A stretch of 64,000 bases of DNA, taken from assembly GCF_030272615.1 (NCBI RefSeq), contig NC_081409.1, positions 653,636,468 to 653,700,467 on the forward strand, given 5' to 3'. Shown here in pieces: positions 1 through 12,054 of the stretch; positions within the stretch are counted from its first letter, which is position 1, and every line of letters starts with the position of its first letter. This DNA is from Cryptomeria japonica. Taxonomy: Eukaryota; Streptophyta; Pinopsida; Cupressales; Cupressaceae. The notes under the pieces are model-generated. The model ran no database searches. It was not told where the DNA came from and saw only the letters and a list, made by a program, of their open reading frames with translations. Both the position numbers and the translations under genes were made by a program.

Positions 1-647
1 TTCTTCCTTATCTCACAAAACTATGATACACATTTTGCATAATAGGAGATAAGCTCCACTTACTAGTAGTAGTGAATTCTTGTCATCTTCATTCTACAAT
101 GCACTCATGTGGCTTTCCTTTTTGTGCAACATATATTTAAACAAGCAAATGTAATCCGGTGTGGGCACATTCATTGTCAGTCATCTCTTCACATGGTGAC
201 TGCATCTTTATCTGGTGGGATTCCTATTGTTCTACATCCACATAGCATATCGGTGACCTGTACATCCTTCTCCTCCTATGTTGATGTGATTTAGGTAGCA
301 TTACATCTCTTCATCATAAATATTAGCTCAAGCACCTTGCTCATCCTATTTGTACACTTGGTCATAAGCTTGCCGGTTGGCAACTACTCACTATCAACAC
401 ATCACTTACCAGTTGACATCCTATCCTTACTGGTGATAGACTATACTGGTAACTTGTCCATCTCATCCACACAAGTTAAACACTAACATGTGTACCAGTG
501 ACTACAGTGATCATTCCTCTAAATGCCATTCTCTTCCTTATTGGTGACCTGCAACACTAGTTGACATCAATGACTACACATCAACTGCATTCCTATATCG
601 GTTGTCCTTCTATGCCGGTTGACATCAATGACAACACAATGCCAACA
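1..647 (-). repeat. Element A 3' LTR (partial, runs off the left edge)
   Basis: This stretch repeats 5903-6546 closely and in the same order, with only scattered substitutions and small indels. On the minus strand it begins TGTTGGCATTG, immediately after a purine-rich tract, so it is the start of the 3' LTR of a minus-strand element. Only about a quarter of the 2.5 kb LTR lies inside the window, so the outer target-site duplication cannot be checked. The short open frames in it are not conserved coding sequence. Confidence 0.85.
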
Positions 648-900
648 ATCTCCCCCTTTGGCATTGATGTCAACTCATGTAGTATCTGACATACTACATA
701 ATCTCTCTCCCCCTTTGTGTGATCCAACTCTCCCCCTTTGGATAATCCATAGATTCTCACACATCTAGTATACAGTATACTATAGAATCTTTCTCGCCCT
801 TTGACAACAATGACAGAGGGCACTGTCAGGAAATCATTCCTCCTTGTATTTACCAGATACTGATAAAAATATTTCTCCCCCTTTATCTTTATCGAATGCA
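648..900 (-). promoter_or_regulatory. Polypurine tract of element A, with extra tract-like copies
   Basis: On the minus strand the tract CAAAGGGGGAGAT ends exactly where the 3' LTR starts (648-660); it would prime plus-strand DNA synthesis. Near-identical purine runs recur at about 707-717, 730-740 and 873-884, so four tract-like motifs lie within 240 bp. Confidence 0.7.
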
Positions 901-2081
901 TCTCCTCTTTTGATACCAATTGGTACAATTTCTCAAGTTACAACTCTTGAGATGTAGGACTCAACCATCAACTGACACCAATTGAGCACTCAAATTTGAT
1001 ATAAATTAATAAAGAAGTCAATTTGCAGAAGGATGTGTCAATGAATATTGCTTACCTTCTAGTCATACTTCATTACCTCCCATTTGATCCTAAATTTATT
1101 TAAAATAGAATGTGATTGCACTATGAATACAACAAACCAAATGACAAGTAGATACCCTTAGCCATGAAATTTTCCTGGGTATTCCTATAACAATTTCCAT
1201 CATCTATAGTTTGGGTAGTCAATATCCTCACAAGTTCAAGCATGTCAGCTCCACTTCATAAGCACTTTAACTCCCCCCAAGTCATACATCTTATATCCTC
1301 AATGTCTGTTAGGTCCTAACCTGGAATTCTCATCAACACCTTATACCATTTGAGTTGTGAAACTATGATCACCTTATGATCTATCAGCTCCATTATATCT
1401 ACCATAGCCTATGACATAATCCCGGATGTACACAATGCCAGACAATGTCATCATCATGCCATGAATCAAACCGGTTAGCCTAGAAACATGTATGGCTGCA
1501 TGATTAACAAATGGGCCAACATATGTCATTCAAGTCTTTATCAACACCATCTAAGACATAAATTCCCATTCCAAGTTACTAGGGCTAATGCAATGATCTC
1601 CAACCTCATTGTCTTACATATCCTACAAGTACCTGTTTAGCATTCATGTCGACAACATCCTACCCATCGATTTCCTATACCAGTCCATCATCGCTACCAA
1701 AGCACCTTCCTGTAACTCCTAAAATTTTGGGTCACCGTGCAACTAATTTCAATTGAAAATCTTCATCCATTGACATATGCAGTAGTGATTGAAATTTTTT
1801 TTGTAGGTGTGTAGCCAAGGCAGCCACTACATAGACATATCTTCTCATTTCCATCCTTCATACCGGTATCATCTTGTTCTTCCATGTATCCTTCTTTACT
1901 AAGGGGGTGAATGACAAGTTCAATATATTACTCCCCCTAAGATCCCGCATCTCCTTTAAGCCTTAGGAGATATTACCTATGCATTGAATGCACAACATCG
2001 GTCCATGGTCTTCTTCCTCCACACCTACTTGGTCTCATTCTTCTTCCCATTTCCAGTCTTGGGAGTAGGTCCTACCTTCTT

Positions 2082-3879
2082 CTATTGTTGGGTCCTTTCA
2101 TTTCCAGACTTTGCATCACAACCAAAAGTAGTGCTATAGTAGCACACAACATCCATACCAACTTCATGATTGGGGAATCTCCTAACATACCGGTTTGACC
2201 ATCTTCTTCTGGTCATGTTGTTGTGACTGGTAACCAAAACCGGTGGATCTCTTATTTCTACAGGGACATTTCTCCTTTGGTTCCATGCAGTTCTTTGACT
2301 TCCATATTCTCTAGATCTATTTCTAAGTTGAGCATAGTTTCTATATCGTCTTCCATGTGATTGCAAGTTCCTCTTCCTGCATTCAAACTCTCTATGGCCA
2401 ATTCCATTGCAATTATAACAAACATTATTTTCATAACCGAGAGAGGGGATATGCATGCATCTACTCCTTGATACAATTTTCTCATTTGCATGAAGTCTAT
2501 CAAATTGTAGACTGTTCCTTCTAGATCTATTTCTATATTCTCCTGTCCTATGGCTATATCCATTACATGCAAAGAAATAACTAGTAAAGGATGGCATATG
2601 ACTTACAAATTTATTCTTCCATGCGTGTGGAGATCTTACCAGTTTAGCATCTTCATTTCTTCTTCTTTGGGGATGGATACTAGATTGTCCATTTTGTTTA
2701 GCTCTTCCATCTGATCTCTTCTTCTCCCACACTTGCTTTGTCCTATGGGTGGTAGAATTCCTTTGTCTTCTACTGGTAGGAGGTCTTCTTTGCTGTCTTC
2801 TCATGTTATAGCTTCCGGTAATGCTGTCTTCTCCCATTTTCCCTTTTCCTTTGGGATCTACATTGTTCCTCCTCCTTGTAGCACTGGTCTTCATTCTTGT
2901 TTGCATGTCTTCACCATGGGGATAATTTCTAACTATTCACAAAGGGGGGTGGGGGGCAAAGGTTAAGTGTGGGGGGTGAAGGTCTGTCCCTTGTTCTCTC
3001 CATTTGAAGAGACAAACATAATGTCAATGTGGGGGACATTCTTGTTGGTGGAGCATTCACCAACACCACTTCCTAATCCTTTAGTGTCCTTGGCATGCTT
3101 TTTATTTTTCAACATTTTGTCCAAGGTATCACTGCTGCTATCAAACTGGATTCTTACCTTGAGCTCATCCTGATACTTCTCAAGGTAATTTCTAAGAACC
3201 TCCATTTCTCCATGCAGTTGTTGATATTATTTATCCTTGACTTCTAACTCAGATGCTAGATCATTACACCTGCACATTTTGGTGTCTTCATGTTGAGGCT
3301 TCAACTTTGAGATACATTTCTCAGATTCTTCAAGGCATTTGATCAACCAGTTCTGCTCCACTATAGAAACATTCTTGAATAGCTTGTATTCATTTTTCAC
3401 TCTACTGAGGTCTTCAAGTGCATTTACAAGTTCACCTTCACTATCACTGCCAAATACATCTTGCTAGTAGGAGTGATCTGCATGATCAGTCTCAAATGTG
3501 TGCCTCTCATCTCTGATTCTTGATCCACTAAGAGGTGGGTTCCTTCATCATTGTTGCGATTGCTAACAGATCTGCCTTCATCATCTGTAGATTCTTGAGA
3601 TGCATTTCTCATCCTATCATCACAAGTCGATTTTGCAGTAGTAGGCTCATTTCCATAGAGCTTCTTCAATCTATCCCATAAGATTTTTGCATATCTACAT
3701 ATGTCCACCTGAGAAGAGACACCATTTGTCAACCCACTGAGTATAGCTTTCATCGCCGCTTTATTGCATTGGTTTCTTCTTTCTGCATCTGAATCAGTGG
3801 GAGGACTAACTTTACTAGGGAAACCATTTACAACAGACATCCATACATGATACCCTAGAGAGGATAAGTGAACTTCCAT
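2082..3879 (-). pseudogene. gag: Element A gag polyprotein, interrupted
   Basis: Read on the minus strand from 3879. Residues 1-95 resemble the N-terminal gag domain of copia elements (UBN2/DUF4219 type), with the motif ILWDRLKKLYG. A heptad-rich coiled-coil-like stretch follows (about 3440-3180), then a segment with TLDKMLKN and KGLG like the corresponding SIRE gag motif (about 3100-3050). The last part (2906-2082) is very basic and holds two zinc knuckles. The distal one, CYNCNGIGHREFEC, is intact. The proximal one has lost its first and last cysteines. A stop near 3224 and frame changes split the gene, so it cannot make a full protein as it stands. Gag would form the cytoplasmic virus-like particle and bind element RNA. 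The family call is firm; the SIRE lineage call is an inference from the motif order. Confidence 0.65.
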
Positions 3880-4006
3880 TATGCAACTCTAAATGAAATA
3901 GTTAGACCCATTAAACACCGGAGCTGGGATTGACACTAAATATAACATTGTGTCCTTAAGCTAGAGTCTACCTAGGATAGAGAAATCTTATCAACCAGGA
4001 ACCTAG

Positions 4007-4018
4007 GCTTTGATACCA
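4007..4018 (-). other. Primer binding site of element A
   Basis: On the minus strand the site reads TGGTATCAAAGC, two bases inside the 5' LTR end at 4021. It differs by one base from the usual plant copia site TGGTATCAGAGC, which pairs with the 3' end of initiator-Met tRNA. Confidence 0.8.
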
Positions 4019-4020
4019 AT

Positions 4021-6546
4021 TGTTAGACACAATGTACCACTAAGGGGGGGTGAATCAATGGTTCTCAAACTTTTTCCTTTGACTATCCTATGTGACTATA
4101 CCAGTTAACAGATTTAGCTGAATGCAGACTTACCGGTTAGAGGGGAGACTAACAAAAATGCACTCACACATAAAAGGGACATCACATAACACCAACATAT
4201 ACAAGGAAAACCCAAGATGGGAAAAACCTTGGTGAGAAATGTTGCTGGAGTCTACTACTCCAATCCAGCCTCACAATGAATCTCCAATTACAATGTTTAG
4301 GGTACCAGCCCAAGGAGCACCAACCCCTGGTTTTAGGGCACCAACCCAAGGAGATACAACTCCTGCACCGAGCTCCAACTCAGTGAGTACAAAAACATAT
4401 TTTTATACCAAAGTTATCTTCTTGTTACAAATGGATTTTGTAACTCTTCTTCAAATCTCTTTGATGGATCTTCTATCCAGTTTACTGTCGGTTCTTTGCT
4501 AACCCTCACACTACTATAACCTTCCTCTCTTATACATTCTTGTTGGTTCAACCTCTTCTCCTTCTTTGCTGGTTCTACTCTTTGCTAGTTCTCACTTCTC
4601 TCTACTACACTTTTGCACTCTACCGGTACTACACTCTGTCGGTTCTATTCCTACCTTCTTTGTAGTCTTCGACAACTCTCCTCTGCTCGTATTGTCACTG
4701 TTAGTTCTGTACTTCTCTATCTGACTCTGTGGCTGACTCTCAGTTGCTTCATTGATGCCAGTTGAACACTTCAACCTTGTTCTTCCTGACACTCATTGTC
4801 TTATTCTTCTTCTTAATGAGCACTTGACCAATTTCTCCTTGCATGTAGCAACACTTCCTCACTCAGCAACTACCTTTAACAATTTTGGCTTGTGTATTTA
4901 TATCCTGGTTTTCTCACCAAAAGCCAATTCAAATTTTTGGTGGTTAGGGTTTCCTCATTGTCCTTGAGGCAAACCAAATCCAATCAAATCTCACAAGATC
5001 CAATCACCTTGATTGATTAACTGTAACTCATCATTCAATCCCACCATTGTCATGTCTTCCTAATCATGCCTTCTATTTTTGGCAATCTGCTTTTGACCTA
5101 TCAGCAGATTTCTTGGTTGATCACCAAGATTGGTTTTGTGGTTTCCCTCACCTTCCTCTATATTCTCAAACAATTTGTGTTGGATCTCTGTTGTCCATTG
5201 ACCTTGAGCTCCAAACCTCTATTGTGCAACCCATGAATCTTGTAGTCAACATAAATGTCAACCTATCGCCAGCTACCTCACCGCCTAACACTTCACCGAC
5301 TCAACACACCGACCTATGTATGTATGCTACTTCACCTCCACGTGGCAACTATGTTGGCATCCACCTTTTCTTGAACATCTATGTTGGTATGGATTGGATC
5401 ACTGACCAACTCCTTTACTGGGTTCATCCATAGGCTTGCTAACCCTATCGGTTAAACCCTGAACTGGTCTATCATCAACCTTGAATTATGCTTGTCTTTT
5501 GATGAAACACTCAACCAGTCAGCACTCTTGCTAACCTTCCTTATGGAGATCTTCATCTGATGAGATTCTTCTTCATCTGCACCTTTTTCATATTACCGGT
5601 GGCCATACATACTGGTAAACACTCTTGATGAAACCATGTCATCAACCTTCAACTAAATCCATCTTCAATCCAACCATTTTCCTTTGTCTGCAACTGCTCA
5701 GCCTTGCCTTATTCTTCATCATCCTAGACCATGTTTCAACTAGTTTTTCAAAGTGACAAAGCCATCACTCTTCATCTGTCCCGACAACTCAACATTCCTT
5801 CTATGTCGGTCTAGTGCATATGCCTGATTTAATGCACTTAAGGCATCCCTTTGATTTACCGGCAGATCTAGTGTGAGCCTTCAAACACCTTCCTTTACCT
5901 CTTCTTCCTTATCTCATATAACTATAATGCATATTATGCATAATAGGAGATAACCTCCACTTACCGATGGTAGTGAATTCTTGTCATCTACATCTTGCAA
6001 TGCACTCATGTGGCTTCCCTATTTGTGCAGCATATCTTCAAACAAGAACATGTAATCCGGTGTGGGCACATTCATTGTCATTCATCTCTTCACATGGTGA
6101 CTTCTTTATTTGGTGGGAGTCTTGTTGTTCTACATCCACACATCATACCTGTGACCTATACATCCTTCTCCTCCTATGTTGATGTGATTTAGGTAGAATT
6201 TTGTCTCTTCATCAAAAAAAAAAAACTCAAGCACCTTGCTCATCCTATTTGTACACTTGGTCATAAGCTTGCCGGTTGGCAACTACTCACTATCAACACA
6301 TTACTTACCATTTGATATCCTCTCCTTACTAGTGACAGACTGTATCGGTAACCTACCCATCTTATCCACACAATTCAAACACTAAGTTGTGTACTGGTGA
6401 CTCCAGGGATCATTCCTCTGAATGGCATTCTCTTCCTTACCGACGACATGCAGCACTAGCTGACATCAATGACTACACATCAACTATATTCCCATATTGG
6501 TCATCCTTTTATGCCAGTTTATATCAATGACAACACAATTCCAACA
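4021..6546 (-). repeat. Element A 5' LTR (complete, 2526 bp)
   Basis: On the minus strand the LTR starts TGTTGG at 6546 and ends in CA at 4021, next to the priming site. Its right 640 bp match 1-647. Near its 3' end it has the core seen in the other copia LTRs of this window (about 4203-4235, a short A-rich GGGAAAAACC motif). Two copies of a 36-bp unit beginning TTAGGG lie at 4297-4370. The five bases beyond it are aggta; the partner duplication would lie left of the window. Confidence 0.85.
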
Positions 6547-8299
6547 AGGTAGAAGTCTTAGATTGTCATTTTATAAATTTTTATCTTATTGTTTAAGTTT
6601 TTTTCGATGTATGTAAAGCTTGGTCCAAGACCCGACATTACAAGTTTTTTCCCTTTTTATGAGAAATTAGGGCCTCGAGACTTGAATTACAAATGTAATT
6701 AAAGACTTTAGACCCAATTTACATGTGAAATATAGGTTTTAAATCTTGATTAAGTGTTTTATCAAACACCATGCATACTTGTAGTGAAATTTTTAGACAT
6801 GATTGTAAGTCACACCTGTAACCATAACATGTTTATTGGGTCCCAAGGCTCGACCAACATATCCTTACACAAAGTAGATGTAGGGTGGTTCTTAAGACCT
6901 TACCTACATATCCCTTTTCTCCATACTTAAAGTCAAGGATATAGAAACTGATTGCGTGATAGCATGTACTCTTCACAACTTATAATTGAGAGTTTAAGGC
7001 CCAATTACATGATAATCTTCCCTACACTTGCAATTAAGGTCTCAAGACCCAAATTGCAACTCATTCATTCTTCATCATTTTTGTCTCTTGTCTCATGTTT
7101 TCATATTTTTCCTTTGACACCTTGTAGGTTTTGTCAAGTTCTTGTCCAACTTTGAAAATAATCTGAATTTGTCGCTACAACTCTATTTGAGATGCTCTTA
7201 TCCATGTATCGGGACCTAAATATTCTAAGCACTGACAACCTTGCAACATGAAGACCTCCTTAACAAAGGATGATGCTAATGAAGTCATCACATTAGACAA
7301 TTAGTTTAATTTGATTATATATTATGTAATTTAGTCATGACATATTACATGTAAAGTTGCAAGATGCAATTACAAAGTCAAAATAAATTAGGACTACAAT
7401 ATGGAGTAAGTAAAAGTTAGTTTAATCACTCCTACATTTTTCTCATAGCCTTTTCTCTATAAATATGAGAGTGCTCATTGTAAATAGGAATATTTTCTTC
7501 TATGCAACAAAACTCTTGTGAAGTGAAGAGCAAAGTGAAACTTTGAGTTCATATTGATTTTGCAAATTCAATCAAATAAGAGTCCATCTTTGGTGTTCAA
7601 AATTTGTATTGAATTTATTGTTGTCTATGGTGAGAGTGTTCTTATGTCATTCTTATTATAGAATCTTGATTTGGTTGAGTAAAAGTGTGTGAGAAATTAT
7701 TGTCTATAGAGTACATAAAATTGAGTATTGTTGTGTTACTTTTCAGAATTTGAGAATTAGGAATTGTGTGTGGATAAAAATATAAAGACTTTGAGTTGTA
7801 TTTTGTTATCTTGAAGAAAATAAATATTGGGTTACAAAAGTTGTTCATAAAAGGTTGATAGGATTAAAGTGTGTTGAAGACTTTGGGCTTTCATTAATAT
7901 TCTCTTGTCTTGGGAAGCAACAAAAGGCTTTGTGCTTTTACATATTCTTTGCTTCTTTGTTATAAAAAATTCATTGGTGTGTAAGTTATTTATCAATTAC
8001 TTAGTCATTTATCAATTACCTAGTCATTTATCAATTACTTAGTCATTTATCAATTATTATTTCTCTCAGTTGAAATATCCAATCTGAAGTAAGAGAAAAG
8101 GATAAGCATCTATTATGAAAAAAGAGAAAGAGATGATATAATACCCTCAAAATAGATCAAAATAACTAGTCATAGTTTTGTCTATAAACTATTTTAGATC
8201 AATAAGCAGGCAACCTCCACTCTGCGAGGAGAGATTTGATATCAAACACTATGGCTAAAACCATTATTTTTCAAACCTCACAAGTTTACAAAATTTTAA
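6547..8299. other. Unassigned AT-rich stretch, possible old LTR at 7280-7990
   Basis: No conserved coding sequence is visible. At 7280-7990 the texture is that of a plus-strand LTR: AT-rich U3-like sequence, a TATA box (TATAAATA, about 7460) and an A/T-rich leader. No partner copy is present in the window, so this is only a suggestion. Short diverged repeats around GACCCAATTTAC occur at 6640-7050. Confidence 0.3.
7990..8058. repeat. 19-bp tandem repeat, about 3.5 units
   Basis: The unit tatcaattacttagtcatt recurs with a 19-bp period, with only one or two substitutions. No coding frame is maintained across it. Confidence 0.9.
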
Positions 8300-9647
8300 A
8301 CCAACAATTTGCAAACTCAATAAGATACTTTATGAACTCAAGCAAGTTCCTAGAGCTTGGTATGCAAGGTTGGATAAGTACTTATCATAGCATAATTTCA
8401 TAAAAAGGTTCTACAGATATCAATATTTATTTCAAATCTTAATATGGTAAACAATTTATTATTGTTGAGTATGTCAATGATATCATATTTTGAGGAGATC
8501 ATAATGTATGTAGGAAGTTCCGAAAAGAGATGCAGAAGGAATTGAGATGTCTATGATAGGTGAGCTATCATTTTTCTTGGTCTTCAATTTATTCAATTTA
8601 ATAAAGGAAATTTTATGTCCTAGACCTAGTATATCAAGAATATGTTGAAGAAGTTTGGGATGAAGAATTATAAACCATTTCCAACTGCTATGGCTAATAG
8701 TTGTAAGTTAAGAAGGATGTTGGATCCTCATATGTTGATAAAAAATAGTATATATCTATGATTGGAGGATTGTTGCATATAACTGATTGAAGAATAGATA
8801 TTATATAGAATGTCTATTTGGTTGTCAGATATCAAGTTAATCCTAAAAATTCTCATGATATATATGCAAAAAAGATATTCGGATATTTGAAAGGGAATTA
8901 GAATTATGGATTATGGTATACAAAGGATGATGATTTCACTTTGAAATCATATACAAATGTTTATTAGGTCAAATGTGCTCATGATAGAAGTACAAGTGGT
9001 GGTACATTTTTCTTGGGAGACAAATTAGTCTCTAGGGTGAGTAAGAAATGAGATTCATTGTCACTATCTACTATAGAGGTAGAATACATTAGAGTAGTAT
9101 CTTTTTGCACTCTTGTCATCTATATGAAGTATAAATATGAAATTCCTATTGTGTGATAACACAAGTCCAATTATCATTTCAAATAATTTGGTTATGCATT
9201 CAAGAACTAAACATATTTTAATCTACTTTCATTTCTTAAGAGAGAAGGTTCTAGAGAAGGAAGTCAAATTGTAGTATGTATCTATTAAGGAATAGATTGC
9301 AAATAGTTTTACCAAAGCTTTAGCAAAGAAGAATTTTGAGTATCTTTAGATTAAGTTAGGGGTTATTGTGCCTCCTTTGGAATTTTGGAATTCAAATTAT
9401 GGTGCATCTAATTAGGGGGACTTCTAAATTTCATCTTTTTCTCTTAGATTATTGTGATGGCTACTCTCACAAGGAGTAGTGAGCATTGCAATTATTAGAG
9501 TTTTATCAAAAAGGGGGGGAGAGTTTAATAGAATTAATTTTTTCATTGATGCCAAAGGGGGAGATGGATACTTAGACATTGATAGAGAGATAGATTGTGT
9601 TTTATATTGGTGGTACAAGTTCTTCCATAAATGACAAAGGGGGAGAA
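8300..9647 (+). pseudogene. pol: Element E: decayed copia RT-RNase H remnant
   Basis: Translation on the plus strand, allowing stops and shifts, gives the copia RT block after YGLK (about 8335-8380). It continues to a catalytic box in which YVDD has become YVND (about 8466-8480), the TSGGTFFLG RNase H block (about 8990-9020) and the terminal TKHI region (about 9210). Everything upstream of the RT palm is missing; similarity to the sister copy D begins near 8300. Purine tracts occur at about 9510, 9550 and 9635-9647, the last directly before the LTR. The frame is destroyed by many stops, so this is a dead 3' half of an element. Confidence 0.75.
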
Positions 9648-11234
9648 TATTGGATACTTGAGTTATTGTGTTTTGTTGTCATTAATGAAAACATGTCTAG
9701 TGTTGTGATTTATGTCACTATGTGTTGCAAATTTTTTAGAAGTGAGTGATATAATATTTTTGTGTGGTCTAGTAGTGATGTTGTGCAGGTTTGAGGTATT
9801 TCTAGAAGTTAGGAAGTTTCAATATTTAGGAACAAATATTTATGCAAGAAAGAGTATTTAATGTCCTAGTGGATGAATACTTTGGATTCCTCTAGTATTT
9901 GAAGATTATGGAGTACAATTTTGAATGTAATTGTTATGATTTGTGTATGTTGTACTATTAGGTTTGTAGGTCCTTTATTTCTTAGATAGTGGAGTTAATT
10001 GTTGTTATTTTTGACAGTGTGGTGTTTATTAGACTGGGTCCAAAGAATGCTTGGTGGTTCATAAATATGCGGTTTCTAGTGTTGCAACTTAGAGGGCATT
10101 TTCAAATTGTTTGTGTAGTGTTCTAGTTTAATTTTTTAGTGATGGTTTGGTTGGTAAGTGAAGTTATGGTGTTTTTAGTTATGTGCTATTAGCTAGTTTG
10201 TTTTTTGGATAATTGTGGTTGTGTATCCTATATGGATCATATATTTTTGGTTTCTATATGCTTTGGTGGTTGGGGTTGGATTTTGATATAGGTCTCAACA
10301 TAACATTTATAGATTTTCAATATGTATATTGCATTGGAGGATGTTTATGGCTCAATTGGGTAACACACTTTACTATTTATCTATATAATTTATTTGGTGT
10401 TGAGTTTGGAGGATGTGTTAGTGTGTGCAATTCATTAGAACCAACTTGGAAGGACATTTTGTGATGTTTTTGGGTCCCCTTTGTCTCAAGGAGTGTACCA
10501 TAATGGATATTATTGGTCTAGGTAGCTTAATTTATGTAATATTATTTATTTTGTTTGTGGCTAACCCTCATCTATGGTTTCAATGAAATTTATTGAAATA
10601 TATAGGAGTTTGGATGTATGAGTTGTGTATGGGATGTGTGTGAATCGATGCGAGGTGGATATGAATGACACAAAAGTAGATTTGGTATAATATTAGTGCA
10701 AAAAGATAGTTTGTGAAGAGCTTTGAGATAGCGATTGATGTCAAATATGTTTTCCATGATATTGGTTTCTTGACATAGTGGTTCAATGAAAATTTCATGA
10801 TCAGGAGATCTTGTTCATTTGAATTCATTGATCCTCTACACCTTCCAAAAGAAGGTGTTTTCCTTTTGGAAGTTTGTGAATCCCTTTGTATCTTACCCTG
10901 AGATAGTGAGTCTCAGTACTACGAGTCCTTTGTATATTTCCCTATGGTTGTGTTCCTTAGCATTGGAAGTCCTATCAAGTGTTGTGATCCCCTTGACCTT
11001 GACCCTAAAACATTGTAATCAATTATTTCTCTTGTGAGCGTGATTCTCACCATGGTTTTTCCTTGTTTAGGGTTTTCCATGTAAATTTAGTGTTCATATG
11101 TTTGTTGTGTTTAAGCTTTCATTTTTCATAATTGCAGCAATAAGTTAACTATAGTTTGAAGTTTAATAGGTCAAAATTGATTATTTTGAGGTCTAAACTA
11201 ATTCACACCCCTTCTTAGTCCTACAGTGTGTTAA
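9648..11234 (+). repeat. Element E 3' LTR
   Basis: The LTR follows the polypurine tract at 9635-9647 and is clearly the inverted match of 38867-40400. For example, the block at 10850-11090 corresponds to 39025-39240. It starts TATTGG where the sister starts TGTTGG, and ends TGTGTTAA where the sister ends in CA, so both termini have mutated. The shared A-rich LTR core lies at about 11045-11085. Its end abuts copia sequence in the opposite orientation. Confidence 0.75.
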
Positions 11235-12054
11235 AAAAAATCATCATCCTTCTTATACCATAACCCATAATCCAAAGTCCCATTCAAATATCTAAATGTC
11301 TTTTTTACTACTTGATCATGATATTGCTTATGGTTAGCTTTATATCTAGAAACTAAATAGATAGCTTGTATAATATTTGGCCTTGAAGTAGTCAAATACA
11401 ATAATTATCCAATAATAGATCTATGTTGTTTCTAATTAGCATCCAAAGATCCATCATCCTTTCTTAACTTACAACCGGTCCATAGGGGTTGCAATTGGCT
11501 TGGAATTCTCCATCCCAAACTTCTTCAACATCTCCTTGATATACTTGGTCTGAGAAATAAAAAATCTTTTTATTATTGGGTAACTTGAAGACCAAGAGAA
11601 AATGATAGCTCACCTATCATAGAAATCTCAAATTTCTTCATTTCTTCTTCAAACTTCTTTCGTACATCATTGTATCATTTGAATATGATATCATCAACAT
11701 AAACAACAATCAATCAACAATTTACCACCTTCAACTTCAAAATAAAGATTGCTATTTGTAGGACCTTTTCTAAATTCTACTACAATAGATATCTATCCAG
11801 TCTTGCATACCAAGATTTTGGAGCTTTCTCAAGTCCATAAAGTACCTTATTGAGTCTGCAAAATATTTCTAGATCTTCTAACTATTTGAACCCACCATCC
11901 GATTATTTATGTATACTTCTTCAAGTTCCCCATTCAAGAATGAAAAATTGAAATCCAACTGATATATACCTTAAAGTTAGTCTATGTAATAAATGAAAGA
12001 AACAACCTTATAGCCTCCATTCTTTCTACCAGAGGAAATGTATCTTCAAAATAT
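11235..12054 (-). pseudogene. pol: Element D: RT-RNase H fragment, left piece
   Basis: On the minus strand this reads from ERMEAIRLF (RT, near 12030) through YGLEKAPKSWYARLDRY (about 11840-11785), an intact YVDD box (about 11690) and on to the RNase H start (WYKKDDD-like, about 11250). It is the same family as E but opposite in orientation. It is cut at 11234 by the end of E's LTR and at 12055 by the start of LTR B. The matching upstream part of D reappears only at 38608. Stops and shifts show it is inactive. Confidence 0.75.

Larger units (their letters stand above)
648..4020 (-). mobile_element. Element A internal region: gag-only, SIRE-like copia derivative
   Basis: The region is bounded by a polypurine tract (648-660) and a priming site (4007-4018). 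It carries a gag of the copia SIRE/Maximus type on the minus strand. I see no protease, integrase, RT or RNase H motif in any frame, and the 1.4 kb between the gag end (about 2082) and the polypurine tract shows no pol similarity. The internal region is only 3.37 kb between 2.5 kb LTRs. This fits the described class of terminal-repeat elements that keep only GAG (TR-GAG), which must borrow pol functions. A second copy of the family (B) exists at 12055-30190, but its centre is lost. Confidence 0.7.

Noticed and set aside
593-928. 111-residue minus-strand frame
   Set aside because: It spans the polypurine tracts and the LTR start of element A and matches no gag or pol part.
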